The notes under the pieces are model-generated. The model made no database searches and had not been told where the DNA came from. It was given only the letters and a program-made list of their open reading frames with translations. DNA of 64,000 nucleotides from Alkalicoccobacillus murimartini (GTDB lineage Bacteria > Bacillota > Bacilli > Bacillales > Bacillaceae_D), in the NCBI RefSeq assembly GCF_030813245.1, contig NZ_JAUSUA010000001.1:1-64000 (forward strand). Reading direction: 5' to 3'. Made by a program: the position numbers and the translations under genes. This document shows positions 23,159 to 32,029 of the stretch, one piece after another (position 1 is the stretch's first letter; every line of letters starts with the position of its first letter).

Positions 23159-24571
23159 ATGGAATTTTATATAAATGGTGAATGGACTGGCAATCAGTTA
23201 GAGAAGGTTGATGTGATTAATCCAGCAAATGGTGAAGTGGTTGATCAAGTACCTAAAGGTGGGGAAAGGGAAGCCACGGCTGCGGTCGATGCAGCCCATG
23301 CTGCTTTTCCTGAATGGTCACAGAGAACAGCCTATGAACGTGGAGCATTACTTGAAAAATGGTACGCGTTAATAGAAGAGAATCAAGAAGAACTGGCACG
23401 AACGATGACAGAGGAGCAAGGAAAACCATTAAAAGAAGCCTCAGGTGAGATTGGGTATGCAAACTCCTTTATAAAATGGTACGCAGAAGAAGGAAAACGT
23501 GTCTATGGTGAGACCATCCCTGCATCAGCTTCAGATAAGCGGTTATTTGTGGTGAAGCAGCCAGTTGGCGTTGTGGCAGCTATCACTCCTTGGAACTTCC
23601 CAGCAGCGATGATTACAAGAAAGCTTGCGCCGGCACTTGCAGTTGGTTGTACAACGGTATTAAAGCCTTCAGGTCAAACTCCACTTACCGCCTTAAAGTT
23701 AGTGGAACTAGCAGAGAAAGCAGGAATTCCGAAGGGTGTCATTAATGTCATTACAGGAAGCTCCAGTGAGATCTCTGAGGCCTGGCAGAAAGATAGTCGC
23801 GTACGTAAGCTCACATTCACCGGTTCAACGGAAATTGGTAAACAATTGATGAATGGAGCATCAGAAACAATGAAGAAATTATCGCTTGAGTTAGGTGGGC
23901 ATGCGCCTTTAATCGTAACGAGCGATGCAGATCTTGATAATGCGGTGGAGCAAGCAGTGGCGTCAAAATTCAGAAATGGTGGACAGACCTGCGTGTGCGC
24001 CAACCGGATTTTAGTAGCTGAGGAAATTGAAGAGGTCTTTTTAGAAAAGTTTGCTGACGCTGTTTCAAAACTAGTTGTCGGCGAAGGGCTAGATGAAAAA
24101 ACAGATATCGGTCCTCTAATTGATGACGATGCTGTTGATAAAGTACTTGAACATATCAAAGATGCAAAAGATAAAGGTGCACGTGTCGTATATGGTGGAA
24201 ATCGCAAGGATGGCCAATTCGTTGAGCCTACGATCATTTCTGGCGTAACTGATAACATGGTGTGTATGGTTGAAGAAACATTTGGCCCACTGGCTCCTGT
24301 ATCGACGTTTAAAACAGAAGAAGAAGCGATTGAACGAGCTAACGCGACACCATACGGTTTAGCAGCTTATTTATTTACACAAAACCTTAGCCGTGCCATC
24401 AAACTGGCTGAAAAACTTGAGTATGGCATAGTCGGAATTAATGATGGAGGACCATCTGCTGCCCAATCACCATTTGGTGGATGGAAAGAAAGTGGCCTTG
24501 GACGCGAAGGTGGACACCAAGGGATAGAGGAATATCTTGAGACAAAATATATCTCAGTGAAATTAATCTAA
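23159..24571 (+). CDS. gabD: NAD(P)-dependent succinate-semialdehyde dehydrogenase
   Basis: 470-aa aldehyde dehydrogenase. The Rossmann segment ITPWNFPAAMITRKLAPALAVG, the catalytic glutamate in LELGGHAP and the nucleophile Cys in GGQTCVCANR are intact. The CVCANR pair with a nearby second Cys is typical of succinate-semialdehyde dehydrogenases, the last step of GABA breakdown to succinate. AAGGAGG precedes ATG. No gabT aminotransferase is adjacent, so glutarate-semialdehyde or another short semialdehyde remains possible. Confidence 0.88.
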   Translation: MEFYINGEWTGNQLEKVDVINPANGEVVDQVPKGGEREATAAVDAAHAAFPEWSQRTAYERGALLEKWYALIEENQEELARTMTEEQGKPLKEASGEIGYANSFIKWYAEEGKRVYGETIPASASDKRLFVVKQPVGVVAAITPWNFPAAMITRKLAPALAVGCTTVLKPSGQTPLTALKLVELAEKAGIPKGVINVITGSSSEISEAWQKDSRVRKLTFTGSTEIGKQLMNGASETMKKLSLELGGHAPLIVTSDADLDNAVEQAVASKFRNGGQTCVCANRILVAEEIEEVFLEKFADAVSKLVVGEGLDEKTDIGPLIDDDAVDKVLEHIKDAKDKGARVVYGGNRKDGQFVEPTIISGVTDNMVCMVEETFGPLAPVSTFKTEEEAIERANATPYGLAAYLFTQNLSRAIKLAEKLEYGIVGINDGGPSAAQSPFGGWKESGLGREGGHQGIEEYLETKYISVKLI

Positions 24572-24662
24572 ACGGTTTAAAGTAGTGTCAGGAGTCACGA
24601 TTGTTGTGGCTTCTGGGGCTATTTTTTTGTGTGTGGGGGTGGATTGATTTTAAGAGGGTTGG

Positions 24663-24742
24663 GAATCAGTGAAGAGAGCTAGATATCATTAAAAAGAACT
24701 GAAAATCCGCAAACAAGACAACCAATCTCCACAACTAGAACT
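24663..24742. repeat. Degenerate tandem array, 20-bp period
   Basis: Four units starting at 24663, 24683, 24703 and 24723. The first (GAATCAGTGAAGAGAGCTAG) is nearly the consensus of the array at 50335; the others decay progressively. Confidence 0.65.
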
Positions 24743-24847
24743 CCTACTAAATCAAAAAGGTTCATCATCAGCTATCGCTCTAAGATAGTTGAAACTTGCA
24801 TGGCAAAGCGGTATCGTATACATGGAGTACATAAGGGAGGAATGAAG

Positions 24848-25897
24848 ATGGCGCAAGATCGAATTTCAGAAACTGTTGATATAGTAAAGAAGCTTGTTAC
24901 GATCCCGAGTCCTACGGGAAATACGTTTGAGGTGATTGAGTTTGTTCAGTCGTTTCTTACTGATTTAGGTGTTGAGAATAAACTGAACCGAAAAGGTGGC
25001 CTTCTGGCAACCATTCCTGGTAAGGACACGACACAGCATCGGATGCTGACAGCTCATGTTGATACACTGGGAGCGATTGTGAAAGAGGTTAAACCAAGTG
25101 GTCGGATACGTATGGATTTGATTGGTGGATTTCGTTATAACGCAATTGAAGGGGAATACTGTCAGATTGAAACGTCTTCTGGAAAGAAATATACGGGGAC
25201 TATTCTTATGCATCAGACGTCTGTTCATGTGTATAAAGACGCTGGTACAGCAGAGCGAAATCAAACGAATATGGAAATCCGTTTAGATGAGCGAGTTCAT
25301 TCTGCTGATGAAGTTCGGGAATTAGGTATTGAGGTAGGAGATTTTGTTTCGTTTGATCCGCGTGTTGAAGAGACATCAAGTGGGTACATCAAATCAAGAC
25401 ACTTAGATGATAAGGCAAGTGTGGCACTCCTTCTACAATTAATTAAGCAAATAAAGGAAGAAGAACTTACTTTACCTTATACGACTCATTTTCTAATTTC
25501 TAATAATGAGGAGATTGGCTATGGAGGAAATGCGAGCATTTCTCCGGAAACAGTCGAATACCTTGCTGTAGATATGGGAGCTATGGGAGATGGTCAGACA
25601 ACCGATGAATATTCTGCGTCTATCTGTGTGAAAGATGCAAGCGGTCCTTATCATTATTTGCTCCGTAAGCATTTGGTCGAATTAGCGGAGAAGCATGGTA
25701 TTGATTATAAGCTTGATATCTATCCTTTTTATGGATCAGACGCTTCTGCGGCAATTCGCTCTGGTCATGATATTGTTCATGGGTTAGTTGGTCCTGGAAT
25801 TGATTCGTCTCACGCGTATGAGCGCACGCATCGTGACTCACTTGAGCACACAGGAAATCTTCTCTATCATTATGTTCAATCAATCTTAGTTATCTAA
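24848..25897 (+). CDS. M42-family metallopeptidase
   Basis: 349-aa aminopeptidase of the M42 (tetrahedral aminopeptidase/FrvX) family. Metal ligands and catalytic residues are visible: His and Asp in LTAHVDTLGAI, Asp in SRHLDDKAS, Glu-Glu in SNNEEIGYGG, Asp in VDMGAMGDG and His in SSHAYERTH. An insert domain lies between the first and second metal motif, as in the family. I choose ATG 24848, which is 7 nt from AGGGAGG; an in-frame ATG at 24842 is too close and upstream codons lack a site. It trims N-terminal residues from peptides in the cytoplasm as a large oligomer. Some M42 members were first mislabelled as endoglucanases. Confidence 0.9.
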   Translation: MAQDRISETVDIVKKLVTIPSPTGNTFEVIEFVQSFLTDLGVENKLNRKGGLLATIPGKDTTQHRMLTAHVDTLGAIVKEVKPSGRIRMDLIGGFRYNAIEGEYCQIETSSGKKYTGTILMHQTSVHVYKDAGTAERNQTNMEIRLDERVHSADEVRELGIEVGDFVSFDPRVEETSSGYIKSRHLDDKASVALLLQLIKQIKEEELTLPYTTHFLISNNEEIGYGGNASISPETVEYLAVDMGAMGDGQTTDEYSASICVKDASGPYHYLLRKHLVELAEKHGIDYKLDIYPFYGSDASAAIRSGHDIVHGLVGPGIDSSHAYERTHRDSLEHTGNLLYHYVQSILVI

Positions 25898-25927
25898 AAA
25901 AGCTGGCCCATTGAGGTCAGCTTTTTT
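25896..25927. terminator. Bidirectional terminator, M42 peptidase / dps
   Basis: AAAAAAGCTG...CAGCTTTTTT hairpin between two converging genes. Confidence 0.85.
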
Positions 25928-25934
25928 GCGATAC

Positions 25935-26375
25935 TTACCGTAAAAAGGATCGGAGCATCCAATTATGTTTTTCAAGTGATTGATGAATGGCCAAAAGCAT
26001 ATCTGCTGTTGTTTGATCACCAAGGTTATCGGCTGCTTCCATACCTTCTTTTAATTCTTCAATTAAGAGAGTAAAGTCACCTATGATGTCTTCTACCATC
26101 AATTCAGCAGAAAGCTCTTTTTCAGCTTCCTTTACAGATGCGGTTTCGAGGTGTTCTTTCATTGTTGCTAGTGGCTTACCTTTAAGTGCAAGCAGTCGTT
26201 CTGCAAGTTCATCAATATAACCAGATGCTTCATTATACAGCTCTTCAAACTTTTCATGGAGAGTGAAGAATTGTGGACCTTTTACATACCAGTGGTAGTT
26301 GTGTAGTTTTGTAAATAAAACACTCCAATTTGATACTTGGCTGTTTAAGATGAGAGATATTTTTTCTTGTGTCAT
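25935..26375 (-). CDS. dps: Dps/MrgA-type ferritin-like DNA-protecting protein
   Basis: 146-aa Dps. The ferroxidase ligands H28 in LHNYHWYV, H40 in [11 protein letters not shown], and D55 and E59 in GYIDELAER match the intersubunit iron site. It forms a dodecamer that oxidises and stores Fe2+ with H2O2 and may coat DNA. TAGGAGG precedes ATG. In Bacillus the homologue mrgA is under PerR; I did not find a clear Per box in the short 62-bp upstream gap. Confidence 0.93.
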   Translation of the reverse strand: MTQEKISLILNSQVSNWSVLFTKLHNYHWYVKGPQFFTLHEKFEELYNEASGYIDELAERLLALKGKPLATMKEHLETASVKEAEKELSAELMVEDIIGDFTLLIEELKEGMEAADNLGDQTTADMLLAIHQSLEKHNWMLRSFLR

Positions 26376-26436
26376 GAATGGGACCTCCTATTGTAATGAA
26401 TCACTAATAGCATCCCAAAATTGACTAGAATTAAAC

Positions 26437-27108
26437 CTACTCACCAACAATTTTCCATTCGGCATGACCACCATGAACTTGTGTGAACATCTGTGCAGCT
26501 CGTTCGAGTAACTGGTTAGCCTCTTCATTATTCAGCGCAGGATTCAAATAAAAAATCTGGATCGCTTCTGTTGTGTCTGTACTGACAGAGGTACGAGTGG
26601 AGTCAACAATTGGGCTTCCAAATGCACCGGATTGATCTGTCGTTATAAGTTTGCCCTCAGCTGAAAAGCTACGACCATTTAAGCCGTCATAGGTTTCGCC
26701 AGGCTCTCCGATCTTAAATTCTACTGGTCCATCAATCTTCTCAGCATCATATATGCCAATTGGTATCTGATATTCAAGTGAGAAGAAATTATTCAGATCG
26801 ATAGCAGAATGAGCCGCTTCTAAAAACCCTCCTTTTTTGATGCGACGATATAGGGCTTCCTGTGAAGGGCGATAGCGTGAAGGGGAGATACCCAATGTTT
26901 TAAAAATCTCTCTCCAGGCAGAAATCCCTTCAAAGTCAGTTAGTTCTTGTTCTTCTAAGTTAACAGCAAGTACCTCTTGAAAATACCTGATTCGACCTTG
27001 TATCATTTGTGGTGAAGCACCAATCGCGATATGATGATAAGAAATCATTCCAAAAGTAAGGTTCGGTATTTTGGTATGTATATGATTATGAATCGTAGCG
27101 TCTAACAA
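26437..27108 (-). CDS. B3/B4 tRNA-binding-domain protein
   Basis: 223 aa, built around the B3/B4 domain of phenylalanyl-tRNA synthetase beta subunit: AWREIFKTLGISPSRYRPSQEALYRRI and FLEAAHSAIDLNNFFSLEYQIPIGIYD are hallmark segments. Stand-alone B3/B4 proteins are thought to edit mischarged tRNA or bind amino-acid-like ligands, but this is not proven. Start TTG is supported by AAGGAGG 9 nt upstream. Divergent from queG. Confidence 0.88.
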   Translation of the reverse strand: MLDATIHNHIHTKIPNLTFGMISYHHIAIGASPQMIQGRIRYFQEVLAVNLEEQELTDFEGISAWREIFKTLGISPSRYRPSQEALYRRIKKGGFLEAAHSAIDLNNFFSLEYQIPIGIYDAEKIDGPVEFKIGEPGETYDGLNGRSFSAEGKLITTDQSGAFGSPIVDSTRTSVSTDTTEAIQIFYLNPALNNEEANQLLERAAQMFTQVHGGHAEWKIVGE

Positions 27109-27208
27109 GGGACAAGTCCTCCTTTTTTAGTAAGCATAGCACGAATAATTCATGAGATTAACTGAAACGCTCTTTTTCTAAAGAGCTTGAGAGAAAGGTG
27201 ATTCGGGC

Positions 27209-28360
27209 ATGACAAACGCCCAGTTAAAACAAGAGCTCATTGCATACAGTAAAACCATCGGGATCGATAAAATAGGATTTGCTTCTGCGGATTCATTTTT
27301 AACACTTAAGGATCGATTACTAGTACAACAAGAGCTTGGATACCAATCTGGCTTTGAAGAACCAGATATTGAGAAGCGTGTAAACCCAGAGCTTAGTCTT
27401 CCCAAGGCAAGGTCGATTATTTCGATTGCACTGGCGTATCCTTCTAAAATGAAAAATCCGCCAAAGAGCAAAAAAGGCGATCGACGCGGTATGTTCTGCC
27501 GGGCATCCTGGGGCAAAGATTATCATGATATTTTGCGAGATCGCCTGAAAAAACTGGAGAATTTCTTAAATGAAAAAATCCCTGAGGCGCGTACGGTATC
27601 GATGGTTGATACAGGAGCACTTTCAGACCGTGCTGTCGCTGAACGAGCGGGAATTGGGTGGAGCGCTAAAAACTGCGCGATTATTACACCTGAATTTGGC
27701 AGCTATGTGTATTTAGGTGATTTGCTTACAACATTACCTTTCGAGCCGGATACACCTATTACCGATCAATGTGGGAGTTGTAACAAGTGCATAGATGCCT
27801 GTCCAACCGGAGCCCTAATACAAGGTGGGCAGCTTGATTCACATAAGTGTATCGCCTTCTTAACGCAGACCAAGGGGTTCCTACCGGAGCAATATCGACA
27901 GAAGATCGGTAATCGTATATATGGTTGTGACACATGTCAGCAAGTATGTCCGAAAAATAAAGGCATGGATGTTCATAATCACCCTGAGATGGAGCCAGAT
28001 CCTGAAATCGCTAAACCACGTTTGCTTCCATTATTAACAATGAGCAATCGTGAATTTAAAGAACAGTTTGGAGAAATCTCTGGTTCTTGGAGAGGCAAAA
28101 AACCTATTCAACGTAATGCAATTATTGCTCTTGCTCATTTTAAGGAAGAATCTGCTTTGCCAGTGTTAAAAAAATTATTAACCGATGATCCGCGTCCAGT
28201 TATTAGAGGGACTGCTGCATGGGCGATTGGCAAAATTGGTCGTACTACGGAGGAAGAAATAGCGCTAAAAGACGCGGAAATAAAAGAAAAAGACGAGGAA
28301 GTGCTGCTTGAGATCAAGAAAGGACTGGATTTGTTGGAAACAAACGTAACAAGGAGCTAG
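27209..28360 (+). CDS. queG: Epoxyqueuosine reductase
   Basis: 383-aa cobalamin- and Fe-S-dependent enzyme that reduces epoxyqueuosine to queuosine in the wobble position of tRNAs with GUN anticodons, such as the Asn, Asp, His and Tyr genes in this window. The N-terminal cobalamin-binding part is followed by two 4Fe-4S clusters: Cys188, 191, 194, 198 (CGSCNKCIDACPTG) and Cys240, 243, 247 (CDTCQQVCPKN) with Cys214. The C-terminal 100 residues form HEAT-like helices (PVLKKLLTDDPRPVIRGTAAWAIGKIG). It starts the conserved queG-yhbB-trmL-prkA neighbourhood of Bacillus, where it was named yhbA. Confidence 0.96.
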   Translation: MTNAQLKQELIAYSKTIGIDKIGFASADSFLTLKDRLLVQQELGYQSGFEEPDIEKRVNPELSLPKARSIISIALAYPSKMKNPPKSKKGDRRGMFCRASWGKDYHDILRDRLKKLENFLNEKIPEARTVSMVDTGALSDRAVAERAGIGWSAKNCAIITPEFGSYVYLGDLLTTLPFEPDTPITDQCGSCNKCIDACPTGALIQGGQLDSHKCIAFLTQTKGFLPEQYRQKIGNRIYGCDTCQQVCPKNKGMDVHNHPEMEPDPEIAKPRLLPLLTMSNREFKEQFGEISGSWRGKKPIQRNAIIALAHFKEESALPVLKKLLTDDPRPVIRGTAAWAIGKIGRTTEEEIALKDAEIKEKDEEVLLEIKKGLDLLETNVTRS

Positions 28361-28422
28361 CTTGTCCGAATGACCTAGGGTAGAATGATAGAGACCTAGT
28401 ATGATGAGAGGAGGAGTATGGG

Positions 28423-28959
28423 ATGAACAATCGCTCCGCTTGTTTTGTGGACGAAATGAATAGTCCAATTGGACCATTAACCATTGTTGCATCAGAGCAA
28501 GGTGTTTGCCATCTGCATTTTGGATCCATTGAAAGTATTCATGCATCACTGAGAGCAAAACTCTTAAAGCTTGGCATGAGTGGGGAGTGGCAGCAATGTT
28601 CAGAGACTCTTTCACAGGCTAAAGAACAATTAGAAGAGTACTTCTCTGGTCATCGCCTAACGTTTGATGTACCTGTTGATTTAACAGGAACTCTTTTTCA
28701 GAAGCGAGTTTGGGATGCACTAAAAGAAATTAAGTTTGGTGAAACCCGATCCTACAAACAAATTGCTGAGGCAATTGGTGCTCCAAAGGCAGTGCGGGCA
28801 ATTGGTGGTGCGAATAACCGAAACCCTGTTCCAATTATTATTCCTTGTCACCGTGTAATTGGCAGCAATGGCTCTATGGTTGGCTACGGTGGAGGACTTG
28901 ATAAAAAGGAAATGCTTCTTATTCATGAAGGATCAAGAGAGCATCTATTAACTCATTAA
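28423..28959 (+). CDS. ogt: Methylated-DNA-[protein]-cysteine S-methyltransferase
   Basis: 178-aa suicide repair protein that moves methyl groups from O6-methylguanine to its own cysteine. The active-site PCHRV motif has Cys142; FGETRSYKQIAEAIGAPKAVRAIGGANNRNP is the recognition helix and arginine finger region; GYGGGLDKK follows. There is an N-terminal RNase H-like cap but no Ada AraC domain, so it is of the Ogt/AdaB type. GAGGAGGAG precedes ATG. It lies 62 bp after queG. Confidence 0.95.
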   Translation: MNNRSACFVDEMNSPIGPLTIVASEQGVCHLHFGSIESIHASLRAKLLKLGMSGEWQQCSETLSQAKEQLEEYFSGHRLTFDVPVDLTGTLFQKRVWDALKEIKFGETRSYKQIAEAIGAPKAVRAIGGANNRNPVPIIIPCHRVIGSNGSMVGYGGGLDKKEMLLIHEGSREHLLTH

Positions 28960-28965
28960 ACAGAT

Positions 28966-29018
28966 AAGACGGCATCACCTCAACTGCTAAGTTAAGAGGA
29001 AATGCACGTCTTTTTTTT
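28966..29018. terminator. Terminator between ogt and the GNAT gene
   Basis: AAGACG...CGTCTT outer stem with inner GCAT/ATGC and CCTC/GAGG helices, then eight T. Confidence 0.75.
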
Positions 29019-29489
29019 GTTTATGGAAGGAATGGTTTTTTTGCATTTCAAGACGGCCGTAGAAGTTGTCGATTCTGGATGCCATTCAGTATCTTCTATG
29101 TAGCCATTTTTCTGATAGAACAGTAGATTTTGAGTTACATTTTTTCGAACCTTACATGTTAGTGTAGAAATTTCTTGCTTAGTCGCGTATGTTTCTAACC
29201 AGCGTAACAAGAGGCTTCCAATTCCTGAACCTTGACAGTCGGGGTGAACAGAAAAGCGGAAGAAAAAAAGCGATTCCTTTGTTTGAACAAAGCGAACCAT
29301 GGCAAGAAGGCGACCCTGAACATTAAAAAGTAACGCAGCCTTTTCACCCTTTTGAAGCCGTGTATTTATAGATGCAATGGTCTCATCAAGTGCACTTGAT
29401 GGTGGATTTGAGTAGGTAGCAAACGCTTGATGCATTAAGTCGCACATAGCAGGCACATCGGAGGAAGTAGCTAGGCGTGTGAAATACAT
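28992..29489 (-). CDS. GNAT-family N-acetyltransferase
   Basis: 165-aa acetyltransferase. FSVHPDCQGSGIGSLLLRWLE carries the acetyl-CoA-binding Q-x-x-G-x-G loop and FYQKNGYIED the C-terminal motif B. The acceptor is unknown. The gene end overlaps the terminator after ogt. The last 15 residues are Lys/Ser-rich and look like an unstructured tail. Confidence 0.85.
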   Translation of the reverse strand: MYFTRLATSSDVPAMCDLMHQAFATYSNPPSSALDETIASINTRLQKGEKAALLFNVQGRLLAMVRFVQTKESLFFFRFSVHPDCQGSGIGSLLLRWLETYATKQEISTLTCKVRKNVTQNLLFYQKNGYIEDTEWHPESTTSTAVLKCKKTIPSINKKKTCISS

Positions 29490-29613
29490 TGAAGATCATC
29501 CTTCCACATTGTGTATATTTATAATTTTATATGAATTATTATACATTAATATATTTGAATGAGTCAAGCAGCTTCTGAATAGCCTGTATGAGGGGATATA
29601 AGGAGGCAGTTGC

Positions 29614-30501
29614 ATGGATCAATCGATTGTAGAAGCTGTTCATTTATTAGCTAAACAACGAAATCAAGCATTTGTTGAGACTAGTTCGGATCAAAGTAAT
29701 GGACTAGAACGTAGTAAAAATGTACAGAAACGACGTCATGTCGCACTTGTTCACTCAAAAGCATCAGGTACCATTACGCGAATGCATAAGGTGGATCAAC
29801 AAACAATCGTTGACTATACGGTTTTTTTTGAGTGGTTGTATAAGCAACAAAATCAATTATACGTTGAAGAGAGACAGGAATTTAGGCGTGTTTTGTTTGA
29901 AAAGGGCAACCCTATAACGGACAAAGAGATCATTATACAGCCTCTTGATCTTGATCCAAAGGCTCCACTACCGATTGATCAGCAAGGAGAGGATGCGTCT
30001 TCTCTGCGAACAAAAAATCGATATAACCGCAGAGAAGCTGTTCGGTATGCAGAAAGATGGTGGAATGATTATAATCCCACATATAATAAATTCACTGATA
30101 ACTGTACGAACTTTATTTCTCAATGCCTTCATGCTGGAGGAGCACCGATGAATAGGAGTGGACAAAAAAGCAAAGGGTGGTGGACGGAAGGGGCAAGCTG
30201 GAGTTTGAGCTGGACAGTTGCGCATTCATTAAGATGGTATCTGAGCGGTTCAACATCTGGACTAAGAGGAGAAGAGAAGGCAACAGCACAGGAGTTACAG
30301 CTAGGAGATGTGATTTGCTATGACTTTACAGGGGATGGCAGGTGGCAGCATACAACAATGGTTGTCGCTAAAGATGAAAATAATGAACCACTTGTGAATG
30401 CACAAACGGTAAACAGTCGGATGAGGTATTGGACATATGAGGATTCGACGGCTTGGACACCTGAAATTAAATATAAATTTTTCAGAATTATGGTCACATA
30501 G
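29614..30501 (+). CDS. yhbB: Putative amidase-domain protein YhbB
   Basis: 295 aa. The C-terminal half is an Amidase_6 (CHAP/NlpC-like) domain: YNRREAVRYAERWWNDYNPTYNKFTDNCTNFISQCLHAGG, with the likely nucleophile Cys164, and the later GDGRWQHTTMVV supplying His. The N-terminal 130 residues are a spacer without motif. There is no signal peptide, so like its B. subtilis namesake it may act in the mother cell or forespore rather than in the wall of growing cells. Position between queG and trmL is conserved. AAGGAGG precedes ATG. Confidence 0.88.
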   Translation: MDQSIVEAVHLLAKQRNQAFVETSSDQSNGLERSKNVQKRRHVALVHSKASGTITRMHKVDQQTIVDYTVFFEWLYKQQNQLYVEERQEFRRVLFEKGNPITDKEIIIQPLDLDPKAPLPIDQQGEDASSLRTKNRYNRREAVRYAERWWNDYNPTYNKFTDNCTNFISQCLHAGGAPMNRSGQKSKGWWTEGASWSLSWTVAHSLRWYLSGSTSGLRGEEKATAQELQLGDVICYDFTGDGRWQHTTMVVAKDENNEPLVNAQTVNSRMRYWTYEDSTAWTPEIKYKFFRIMVT

Positions 30502-30578
30502 GAACTCTGTATATTTTGTTTTGACTTGATCGTGGTATACTAACGTTTGTAGTTTACATTTAAAACGAGGTGTACCGA

Positions 30579-31049
30579 TTGGGTTTAAATATTGTTTTGT
30601 ATCAACCAGAGATTCCTGCAAATACAGGAAACATTGCTAGAACATGTGCAGGAACGAATACATCACTGCACTTAATTAGACCTCTTGGATTTTCAACAGA
30701 CGATCGAATGCTTAAGCGTGCTGGATGCGATTATTGGCCAAATGTGAAGATTCATTATTATGATTCGTTTGCTGAACTTACAGAACGTTTCCCTCAATCA
30801 TCTATTTATTTGATCGAAACAGTAGGGACCAAAACGTATTGTGATTTTGATTATTCTAATCCAGATGAGGAAATCTTTTTTGTGTTTGGCCGTGAAACGA
30901 CTGGCTTACCAGAAGAGATTATCGATCAATATAAGGAGAACTGTCTTCGAATTCCACAGACGGATAAGGTTCGTTCCTTAAACCTGTCGAATACAGCTGC
31001 CATTGTGATATACGAAGCAATAAGACAGCAAGGTTTCCAGGGGATTTAA
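30579..31049 (+). CDS. trmL: tRNA (cytidine/uridine(34)-2'-O)-methyltransferase
   Basis: 156-aa SPOUT methyltransferase (CspR in Bacillus) that methylates the wobble ribose of tRNA-Leu species, two of which are encoded in this window. Markers: VLYQPEIPANTGNIARTCAGTN, LIRPLGF, FVFGRETTGLPEEI and the knot-forming IPQTDKVRSLNLSNTAAIVIYEA. I start at TTG 30579, 7 nt after GAGGTG; this matches the usual N-terminus, and the upstream GTG overlaps the ribosome site. Confidence 0.94.
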   Translation: MGLNIVLYQPEIPANTGNIARTCAGTNTSLHLIRPLGFSTDDRMLKRAGCDYWPNVKIHYYDSFAELTERFPQSSIYLIETVGTKTYCDFDYSNPDEEIFFVFGRETTGLPEEIIDQYKENCLRIPQTDKVRSLNLSNTAAIVIYEAIRQQGFQGI

Positions 31050-31055
31050 CACATC

Positions 31056-31098
31056 AAAAAAGCGTAGTGCCATCAATCGATGGTCACTACGCTTTTTT
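31056..31098. terminator. Bidirectional terminator, trmL / membrane protein
   Basis: Long stem AAAAAAGCGTAGTG...CACTACGCTTTTTT with an inner CATC/GATG helix between converging genes. Confidence 0.9.
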
Positions 31099-31113
31099 GT
31101 TATAAGCTCTTGT

Positions 31114-31671
31114 CTAGAAGGGAATACTCTGAATAAAGCTATTATACAAACGTAGGCTTGTGTATCCTACAGCCAATATGAAGGCGCCCCAAAAGACCAC
31201 ATGAAAAAAGACAAATCCTATTAAACTAAGAATACTAAGTGAATCGTAGATTTTGTACACAAAAAACATAAAATAGATGATACACGCAGCAACAAAAATA
31301 ACAACGATAAAAAAGATTTCTTGCATAAGTAAAAGAGAAAGTAAACTTGCTCCTAAGAAGATCCACGAACCTGCACGAACCTTGTTTAGCTCTGAGCCAT
31401 CCTCATCCTTTGAAAAAAACAGCATAGATAACTGAATTGTTGTATCTGCAATTAGCTTTAACGCTGAGAAAATCATAAAGAAGATAAGAAGGAATAAAAA
31501 AAGGATCGCTAATTTGATGCCACCTTCAGTGAAAAACTCAAGCATTCCTTCATAAACTCCGAAATTCTCAAGCTGAGATAAAATAAAGCTTTGACCATAA
31601 AAAGAAAGCGATAAACTAAATAATATGATGGATATTAGAGCAAAATGCCCAGTAAGGTAACGATTCGACAT
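31114..31671 (-). CDS. Membrane protein, probable DUF5366 (YufK-like)
   Basis: 185 aa with five or six hydrophobic segments and one charged cytoplasmic loop (SKDEDGSELNKVRAG). The sequence pattern recalls YufK/DUF5366 proteins of Bacillus, of unknown function. I start at ATG 31671, 10 nt after CAGGAG; the frame is open further upstream but that part reads like untranslated DNA. Confidence 0.65.
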   Translation of the reverse strand: MSNRYLTGHFALISIILFSLSLSFYGQSFILSQLENFGVYEGMLEFFTEGGIKLAILFLFLLIFFMIFSALKLIADTTIQLSMLFFSKDEDGSELNKVRAGSWIFLGASLLSLLLMQEIFFIVVIFVAACIIYFMFFVYKIYDSLSILSLIGFVFFHVVFWGAFILAVGYTSLRLYNSFIQSIPF

Positions 31672-31909
31672 TAGTGATAAACTCCTGTTCTTCACGATTA
31701 AAAAGTACATTATGTATAGTTTTGATTGTACAGATACTGGGAGGAATAGGCAAGTACTACTTTCCAATGACCTAGTCTAACAGACCAAAGATAGAGGGTT
31801 AAATGATTGGTGAGCAATGGACTGATGACATGGTAAGCCTTTTCAAAAGGGTTTCATTCCAGTATAATATAAGTAATTACAGGTAGATTTCAGCAAGGAG
31901 GCAGAAAAG

Positions 31910-31999
31910 ATGGGAACAGCTTTAATTTTAGGAGTATGTGCGGTTTTTCTAGTAGCCATTTTCTCAGCAGGTTATGACAGCAATCCTCATAAAAAATGA
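31910..31999 (+). CDS. 29-aa single-pass membrane peptide
   Basis: A 29-codon ORF with an excellent AAGGAGG site 8 nt before ATG and a TATAAT about 45 bp upstream. Residues 3-20 form one hydrophobic helix (ALILGVCAVFLVAIFS), ended by a short polar tail (YDSNPHKK). A strong terminator follows at once. The complete promoter-RBS-ORF-terminator unit argues that it is expressed. Function unknown; the size fits small membrane modulators or sporulation peptides. Confidence 0.65.
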   Translation: MGTALILGVCAVFLVAIFSAGYDSNPHKK

Positions 32000-32000
32000 G

Positions 32001-32029
32001 AAAAAGGATCCCCTTGGGATCCTTTTTTT
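32001..32029. terminator. Bidirectional terminator
   Basis: AAAGGATCCC-CTT-GGGATCCTTT stem with A/T runs on both sides, shared by the 29-aa gene and the PBP gene; it overlaps the PBP stop codon. Confidence 0.88.
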
